A stretch of 19,157 nt of DNA from JBAXAB01 sp043718245 (lineage in GTDB: Bacteria > Patescibacteriota > Minisyncoccia > Phycocordibacterales > CAIZLB01), in the NCBI GenBank assembly GCA_043718245.1, contig JAYSWB010000023.1, positions 1 to 19,157 of the forward strand, given 5' to 3'. The position numbers were made by a program, and so were the translations under genes. Each line of letters begins with the position of its first letter. The first letter of the stretch is position 1. The notes beneath the pieces are model-generated. The model searched no databases and was not told where the DNA came from. It was given only the letters and a program-made list of their open reading frames with translations. This document shows positions 14,451-19,157 of this stretch, one piece after another.

Positions 14451-16252
14451 CCATTCAAAATATTTTTAAGCACGTCCTCGGGTACCTCGTTTGGTTTTTT
14501 GGGGGCTGGTGGTGGTACTTCTTTTTTTGTTGCAATTAAATCTCGTAAAGCGTTGACTTGCTCGGGCTTTGCAGATTTTTCATTTTTTTCAGGCTTTAAG
14601 GTATCGTGTTCCAAATAACTAAGCGATATTGCCTTTCTCAAGTCATTTTCATTGTCTGCTTTTTCTTTTATAACAGCCTCCCTCTCTTGCGTTGCTTTTT
14701 TAATTGCATCAGCGAGGACATTTTTTTGTTCAGGTTTTGGTTGAGGACGAACTTGTGGTGCTTGTGGCGGATTATTCCTAACCAGAGGCTTATTATATTG
14801 GGATGGATGCGGACGGTCATTTGATCTATCTCTCACTGGAGCGTGGATATTATTTGAAGGAGTTTGTTGTGGACGATCTCCCCTATCTCCTCTGTCTCCT
14901 CTATATTCCTTGGGTCGCGCATCCTTATTCTGCACAAGCGCTGGACCGTCGTTAAATCTCTGCAAATGCCAGCCTTTGATTTCTTCTTCTACAATTGCAC
15001 GAGGGCGTGCAAACTGTTCGCGAGATGCGGCAATAATTTGATCTTTGTAATTAATTTCTCCCTTTGGCATTTGTGGAATAGATCGTGCTGAAAAAGGACG
15101 AGAGCTCACTCCGTCAATCATTAGTTTTAAATACATCTGGTACTTTCCTAAATTGACCAGATCTTCTTGGGTAAAGGTAGGAATAAATTCTTTTTCCAAA
15201 ACTTCTCCATCGGTCGCCCCTACTCGAAACGTAATCATGGTACCGACGTTGCCGAAAACGGCCGAACGCACTTCGTCAGGCATTTGCTCGATATATTGGT
15301 GAGCAATGGTAAGACTCAACTTGTATTTTCGGGCTTCTGACAAAATGTCTGCAAATGATTCATTGGCAAAAGACTGGAACTCGTCCACATACAAATAAAA
15401 CGGCGCTGCGGCTTTCATGTCCCTTTCAGACATATCTGCTCGTGACATCGCCGCAAGATAGATTTTTGTCACAAGCATGCTTCCGATCAAGTTTGCATTC
15501 GCTTCACCCACTCGTCCTTTAGACAAGTTGATAATCAAAATCTTTCTCTCATCCATCATTTTTCGAATATCAAAAGTAGACTTGGCCTGTCCAATAATAT
15601 TTCTAATAATTGGATTCGCTACGAATTGTCCAACTTTGTTTTGAATGGCAGGAGCAGCTTCGGCGGCAAACTTATCAGTATATTTTGCATATTCATCAAC
15701 CCAAAAAGATCGCACTGATGGATCTGTGATGTTTGCTACAACTTTATTTCTAAATTCCTTATCAGCAAGCATTCGGTTAACACCCAATAGTGTTGATCCT
15801 GGAAATTCCAATAATGCCAACATGATATTATTCAAAATGTACTCCATTCGGGCGCTCCATGCATCAACCCAAATCTTTTTAAAAGCACTCATTAAACCGT
15901 TTGCGACCAAATGTCGACGATCTGCTCCAACATCTTCCATTACGTTAAATGCGACCGGATGTTCCATATCAAACGGTGCGAAATACACCACATCCTTGAT
16001 GCGATGCTCGGGAATATAATCAAGGAGAAGTTCAGCAGATTTTCCGTGCGGATCGATAAAAGCCATACCTTCACCGTTTTGGATATCTTGAACCGCCATA
16101 TTTTCAAGTAGGGTCGACTTGCCCATACCGGTTTTTCCAATGGCATAGATGTGCTTTAAACGATCTTCCATTTTTATACCAAAACGAAGTTGCCGATTGC
16201 GCGCATCAGTTTCACCAAAATATGTTATGCGATTTTCATCGTGGGAGGGCAT
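14447..16252 (-). CDS. TraD/VirD4-like (type IV coupling-protein-type) ATPase with disordered tail
   Basis: A 601-residue soluble P-loop ATPase of the FtsK/HerA/VirD4 group. Walker A GKTGMGKST is at 39-47, GMAFIDPHG follows at ~66-74, Walker B FYLYVDEFQSF is at ~285-295 and LTIAHQY near 315. This is the conjugative DNA-transfer coupling ATPase core; no N-terminal membrane helices are seen. Residues ~430-601 are low-complexity, rich in Pro, Arg, Asn, Gln, and include a RGD triplet repeat and two related segments beginning KPEQ (~506 and ~562). Such proteins are frequent in CPR genomes, where DNA uptake, pilus function or segregation are proposed roles. No other type IV secretion gene is in the window. 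It has its own promoter and ends on the GT2 gene. Confidence 0.8.
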   Translation of the reverse strand: MPSHDENRITYFGETDARNRQLRFGIKMEDRLKHIYAIGKTGMGKSTLLENMAVQDIQNGEGMAFIDPHGKSAELLLDYIPEHRIKDVVYFAPFDMEHPVAFNVMEDVGADRRHLVANGLMSAFKKIWVDAWSARMEYILNNIMLALLEFPGSTLLGVNRMLADKEFRNKVVANITDPSVRSFWVDEYAKYTDKFAAEAAPAIQNKVGQFVANPIIRNIIGQAKSTFDIRKMMDERKILIINLSKGRVGEANANLIGSMLVTKIYLAAMSRADMSERDMKAAAPFYLYVDEFQSFANESFADILSEARKYKLSLTIAHQYIEQMPDEVRSAVFGNVGTMITFRVGATDGEVLEKEFIPTFTQEDLVNLGKYQMYLKLMIDGVSSRPFSARSIPQMPKGEINYKDQIIAASREQFARPRAIVEEEIKGWHLQRFNDGPALVQNKDARPKEYRGDRGDRGDRPQQTPSNNIHAPVRDRSNDRPHPSQYNKPLVRNNPPQAPQVRPQPKPEQKNVLADAIKKATQEREAVIKEKADNENDLRKAISLSYLEHDTLKPEKNEKSAKPEQVNALRDLIATKKEVPPPAPKKPNEVPEDVLKNILNG

Positions 16253-16261
16253 TTGGTTTAT

Positions 16262-16290
16262 ATTATACGGCTTTGTCCATTAATGAGCAA
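16262..16290 (-). promoter_or_regulatory. Promoter of the coupling-type ATPase gene
   Basis: On the minus strand TTGCTC (16290-16285), a 17-base spacer and a perfect TATAAT (16267-16262) precede ATG 16252 by nine bases, so the leader would be at most two or three bases. There is no Shine-Dalgarno. Confidence 0.5.
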
Positions 16291-16302
16291 AAGTTAGAGA
16301 AA

Positions 16303-16339
16303 TCCAAAAATATAAAAGCGCCGTACAGGCCGGCACTTT
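16303..16339 (-). terminator. Intrinsic terminator after parA
   Basis: On the minus strand AAAGTGCCG (16339-16331) and CGGCGCTTT (16323-16315) form a 9-bp stem with one G-U pair and a 7-base loop. A T-rich run (TTTTATATTTTT) follows. It lies about 73 bases after the ParA stop and just before the next gene's promoter, separating the two transcripts. The rest of the 16253-16411 gap holds nothing I can identify. Confidence 0.72.
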
Positions 16340-16411
16340 CGAATGACGATTGAATAATATAGAAATTACGTAACCATGTCAATCATAAGTCACAGCTGAC
16401 GGTTTATTTTG

Positions 16412-17431
16412 TTAATAAGCAGCCAATATCTTTAGAATTCCGTCTGTGAGGTGCGAAAACTCTTCTTTTGATTTTTCAATATTCTCTTTAGTCCCAATAT
16501 GAACATCATCAACCATTGAAGGATCAAGATCAAAGATAGCTACACCGATTTCTTGGCATTTTGCAGGTATCCGGCCATAGTCTTGTATTTCAGCAAGGGG
16601 TGCTATCCAGCTTTTTTCTACTAACCCATTTCTTCCATGCTTCTCCGAAAGAAATTGTTTTACTTTTTTAGGAATCTCATCGATCCAATGACGATGGTCT
16701 TTGATAGGTTGCTTACTGTACACATTATATGAATTAACAACATATCCAATAAACAAACCGTCACCAGATAGGACAAATTTGTTTTCTGTATTTCCTGAAA
16801 GAGCCTTACCTGTCACTTTCCAGTTTTGTTTCCATTTCTCATAAACGATACCGAGATTTTCGATTCCCTGCACACTAAAAGCATCCGGCATCATAGGAAC
16901 GACGAAATAGTCTGCTCCTAGAAAAATGACTTGATTGAGGAGAGACAAACTTGGCGATGTATCTATTACAAAAATGTCTATTTCATCACTTAGTCCTTTT
17001 TCACGAATAAAACGATCGATGGCACTTGTTTGAAAATATCCGAGCTGTTGACCTGAAGCAGCTTGCCCATAGGCTGAAACCAGTAAATTTTCATATAGAG
17101 ACAAATTAACACTTCCTTTAAGTAAAAATAAATTCCCACCACCATTAGAAATCGGAATCATCGGGACCGATAAATTTATATCTGCTCCACCTTCTATAAT
17201 ACCCTTTAAAACATCATATATATCTTTGTACGTTGAAGAAAAAAGTGTGTCTGCATATTGCTGATCTCCAAGAGAGAGCCGTGATAGATTACACTGAGGA
17301 TCAAGATCTATAAGGGCCGTTTTATAACCCAGTTTGGCAAAAGACATAGCACAATTAAACGCAAGGGTTGTTTTTCCTACCCCACCCTTATTATTTGCAA
17401 ACAATAATTTCTTTGAGCGTGGAAATTTCAT
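16412..17431 (-). CDS. ParA/Soj-family ATPase, no ParB partner seen
   Basis: A 339-residue ParA/MinD-type ATPase. The deviant Walker A, NKGGVGKTT, spans 14-22 with signature Lys15 and catalytic Lys20. ALIDLDPQCN (Walker A', ~39-48) and IFVIDTSPSLSLL (Walker B) follow, and FVVPMMPDAFSVQG is the switch/adenine region. It is longer than the ~250-residue Soj proteins, with an insertion around residues 215-275 and a C-terminal acidic extension. ParA proteins dimerise on ATP, bind DNA non-specifically and move cargo such as plasmids, chromosomes or protein complexes. No ParB gene or clustered parS-like repeats are visible, so the cargo is unknown. It has an extended -10 leaderless promoter upstream and an intrinsic terminator downstream, so it looks monocistronic. 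Confidence 0.85.
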   Translation of the reverse strand: MKFPRSKKLLFANNKGGVGKTTLAFNCAMSFAKLGYKTALIDLDPQCNLSRLSLGDQQYADTLFSSTYKDIYDVLKGIIEGGADINLSVPMIPISNGGGNLFLLKGSVNLSLYENLLVSAYGQAASGQQLGYFQTSAIDRFIREKGLSDEIDIFVIDTSPSLSLLNQVIFLGADYFVVPMMPDAFSVQGIENLGIVYEKWKQNWKVTGKALSGNTENKFVLSGDGLFIGYVVNSYNVYSKQPIKDHRHWIDEIPKKVKQFLSEKHGRNGLVEKSWIAPLAEIQDYGRIPAKCQEIGVAIFDLDPSMVDDVHIGTKENIEKSKEEFSHLTDGILKILAAY

Positions 17432-17437
17432 ACGACC

Positions 17438-17446
17438 AGTATAGCA
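17438..17446 (-). promoter_or_regulatory. Extended -10 promoter of parA, leaderless type
   Basis: On the minus strand TGC-TATACT (17446-17438) is an extended -10 element, followed by six bases and the ATG at 17431. There is no clear -35 and no Shine-Dalgarno. Confidence 0.5.
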
Positions 17447-17448
17447 AA

Positions 17449-17485
17449 AAATAAGTAAACTAAGAACTACTAACCATTTAGTTTA
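17449..17485 (-). terminator. Possible terminator hairpin at the DUF4015 stop codon
   Basis: TAAACTAA (minus strand 17485-17478), whose first three bases are the DUF4015 stop, pairs with TTAGTTTA (17463-17456) around a 14-base loop. CTTATTTTTT follows. The stem is perfect but AT-only apart from one pair, so termination would be weak. The T-tract touches the parA promoter. Confidence 0.4.
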
Positions 17486-18757
17486 TCCCCCCAACGCCAC
17501 ACTTCCACTCCTATACTTATTCGCTGGGTCCCACAAGAAAAATCCGCTTAATCCTGCATCATATGTAGCCTTAATCTGGGACTTAACCATCTCTGGTGTA
17601 TAAGTCGCCCCTAAATTGAAATCCTGGAGCCATGGGCGCAGTTTCAAGGGGTCTTGGCCCATTTTCCTGGCTCTTTCCACAGCACTATTCATAGCCCTGT
17701 AAACGACCTTATACGGCTCTGTAGCAGGTTTTGCGATACCTCCGTACCCATTAGCATAGTGGGACGGATAGACCATCGGACTGAGGTAATCTACGTATGG
17801 AAGCAGGCTCTCAAAATGCTGTCCAATGCCCATATCGTCAGTTGCCTCGGTCACAAGCCCGAACACGTCCGCCGAAATCATCATGCGGTTTTTTGGGGCG
17901 TTAAATTCTTTTATATTGTAAATTTTACTTCCAAGTGTTGAAGTGGCATACGGGGTACTTGTTCCAATATTTGTAGAATAATTCGCACCCATACCTTCTC
18001 TTAAATTTAGATCCAAATATTTGAAAAAGTCTCTGATAACAAAAGCTTTTGTCGAAGAAGCTAGTCCGCTGAATCGCATATCTTCCATGTTGCCATCAGT
18101 TGGAAATCGTATGTAGTCAAAATTAACTTCATCAAATCCCCTCGCGTATGCCTCTCTTGCGATTTCTGCGAAATACGGCCAGCTATTTTTATTACTGGCA
18201 TCAATCCAAGTCAGTCCCTTTCTATCTTTCCATGCACCGCCCGCAGAATTTTTAACAGCATCTTCAGGCTCCTTTGTTACAAGACAAGGATCTTGAAAAA
18301 CAGCAACTCTCCCTATCACATAAATATTTTTCTTATGAAGCTCTTCGATAAAAGCATCTAAATCCCTAATTTTATTTTCATGACACCCTACATCCAATAA
18401 TTCTTTTGAATTAGGAGTGAAGGCAATTTTTCCCGTGTAGTCTTTTATATCAATAACAAGTGCGTTTGCTCCTGATGATTCGAGAGTATTTAAAAGTGTC
18501 TGACGAGTTTCATTTGAGCTCGCAACCCAAGCTGACATGTACAGGGCTTTTACGGATTCAGGGACTGTTACGTGGGTGACCTTTTTCACGGGAGGTGTTG
18601 TAGTTGCGATTGAAGTTGTAGTAACCACTTCGGCATTAACAAACTTATTTATGAAAATATTTTTAAGTGATGAGATACAAGAGACAATGGATACTATTAT
18701 TACGAGGTATAGAAAAAGTGCGAAATAAACTTTGTTTTTGTTTTTTATTTTGGCCAT
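17483..18757 (-). CDS. DUF4015 putative glycoside hydrolase, membrane-anchored
   Basis: A 424-residue protein with a basic N-terminus (MAKIKNKNK), one hydrophobic segment (~10-29), a Thr/Pro-rich linker (43-60) and a large extracellular domain. The domain matches the DUF4015 (PF13200) TIM-barrel group: VKALYMSAWVAS (69-80), NALVIDIKDYTG (98-109), VIGRVAVFQDP (147-157), GFDEVNFDYIRFP (207-219), MMISADVFGL, LSPMVYPSHY and LSGFFLWDP near the end. Acidic residues in DIKD, FDYIRFP and SADVFG are candidate catalytic acids. The substrate is not known. I24-V25-S26-C27 also fits a lipobox, so it could be a lipoprotein. ATG 18757 is chosen over a TTG nine bases earlier. It overlaps the end of rsmI by 13 bases, implying coupled translation. 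Confidence 0.8.
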   Translation of the reverse strand: MAKIKNKNKVYFALFLYLVIIVSIVSCISSLKNIFINKFVNAEVVTTTSIATTTPPVKKVTHVTVPESVKALYMSAWVASSNETRQTLLNTLESSGANALVIDIKDYTGKIAFTPNSKELLDVGCHENKIRDLDAFIEELHKKNIYVIGRVAVFQDPCLVTKEPEDAVKNSAGGAWKDRKGLTWIDASNKNSWPYFAEIAREAYARGFDEVNFDYIRFPTDGNMEDMRFSGLASSTKAFVIRDFFKYLDLNLREGMGANYSTNIGTSTPYATSTLGSKIYNIKEFNAPKNRMMISADVFGLVTEATDDMGIGQHFESLLPYVDYLSPMVYPSHYANGYGGIAKPATEPYKVVYRAMNSAVERARKMGQDPLKLRPWLQDFNLGATYTPEMVKSQIKATYDAGLSGFFLWDPANKYRSGSVALGG

Positions 18758-19157
18758 ACAATGCAAACAAATTCGCCTTTGGTCTTCACGGGATTTGCTT
18801 CAAAGTATTCTAACAGATGTTGAGGCGTATCGCACTGTACTTCTTCGTAAATTTTTGTGAGTTCTCTTGCTATTGAGATTTTTCTGTCAGTTGTGAAGTG
18901 TTCTGAAAGAGATTTTAGGGTTTTTAGGATGCGATGGGTTGATTCGTAGAAGACGACAGCACGTTCGGAAGTTGTGATTTCTTTGAACATTGTTTCTCTT
19001 CCCTTTTTGTGGGGGATGAAGCCTAGGAATGTGAAATCAGAGGTTATTACTCCGGAAATAGAGAAGGCTGCGGTGAGGGCGCTTGCGCCGGGGATAGTTT
19101 CGATTTTTATTTCTTTTTTTGATAGAAGAATTTTGTTTATAAGTACTGCCCCGGGAT
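18745..19157 (-). CDS. rsmI: 16S rRNA 2'-O-ribose methyltransferase RsmI, C-terminal part (runs off the window)
   Basis: The last 136 residues are present; the start lies beyond the window edge. Visible family features are ETIPGASALTAAFSISGV, the FLGFIPHKKGRE segment, VFYESTHRILKTL and ISIARELTKIYEE, close to RsmI (SAM-dependent, tetrapyrrole-methylase fold), which methylates the 2'-OH of C1402 in 16S rRNA. The protein ends shortly after GEFVCIVWPK, at the end of the methylase domain, so the small C-terminal domain found in longer homologues such as that of E. coli is absent. Its stop lies inside the start of the DUF4015 gene, so the two share an operon. The ATG at 18990 is internal, not the start. 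Confidence 0.88.
   Translation of the reverse strand, partial: PGAVLINKILLSKKEIKIETIPGASALTAAFSISGVITSDFTFLGFIPHKKGRETMFKEITTSERAVVFYESTHRILKTLKSLSEHFTTDRKISIARELTKIYEEVQCDTPQHLLEYFEANPVKTKGEFVCIVWPK

Noticed and set aside
15645..16019. 124-residue open frame antisense to the coupling-type ATPase
   Set aside because: It opposes the conserved ATPase core and shows no domain of its own.
16375..16411. GTCACAGCTGAC near the parA stop as a parS or operator site
   Set aside because: Only four-base arms and a single copy; it does not resemble the parS consensus.
1..19157. CRISPR arrays, tRNA or rRNA genes, prophage or defence modules
   Set aside because: No evenly spaced direct repeats, no cloverleaf or rRNA-like stretches and no nuclease or phage gene were seen on either strand.

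Overview
This 19.2 kb window looks like bacterial chromosome from a member of the Candidate Phyla Radiation (Patescibacteria), probably a Parcubacteria-type lineage. That assignment is inference. It rests on the AT-rich sequence, the very tight ATGA and stop/stop overlaps, several promoters that place the transcription start on the AUG with no Shine-Dalgarno, a TraD/VirD4-like ATPase with a long disordered tail, an orphan ParA, a DUF4015 protein and a short RsmI. TGA is an ordinary stop (for example 471-473 and 8875-8877), so this is not a UGA-recoding lineage.

Layout. Positions 1-~100 hold the 5' end of an IS30-family transposase and the end of that element. Positions 147-14450 are a surface-glycan locus in three transcription blocks. 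Block A (+, 147-2206): cupin, GDPD-like protein, sugar-phosphate nucleotidyltransferase. Block B (-, 5756-2203): Wzx-type flippase, HAD phosphatase interrupted by an in-frame TAA, a putative glycosyltransferase, a TylF-like methyltransferase. Block C (+, 5838-14450): GT2, a GT4-FkbM fusion, a GT-B enzyme, GDP-mannose 3,5-epimerase, DUF268 protein, acyltransferase-3, GT11 fucosyltransferase-like enzyme, GT2. Blocks B and C diverge from a compact region (5757-5837) with superimposed promoters and a 13-bp inverted repeat. Positions 14447-19157, all on the minus strand, are non-glycan genes: the DNA-translocase-like ATPase, a ParA ATPase, a DUF4015 glycoside-hydrolase-like protein and the C-terminal part of rsmI.

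How the genes fit together. The locus activates sugars (nucleotidyltransferase; epimerase giving GDP-L-galactose or GDP-L-gulose) and joins them with six glycosyltransferase-like proteins. It decorates the product by O-acylation and probable methylation and exports lipid-linked units through the flippase. No polymerase or initiating phosphoglycosyltransferase is in the window, so those functions lie elsewhere or belong to a different pathway. The GDP-mannose 3,5-epimerase together with a GT11 enzyme, and no GDP-fucose synthesis genes in view, suggests a polymer containing L-galactose rather than L-fucose.

No tRNA, rRNA or CRISPR array was seen, and no stretch over 300 bases lacks a gene. The longest gene-free gap is 16253-16411, which holds a promoter and an intrinsic terminator.
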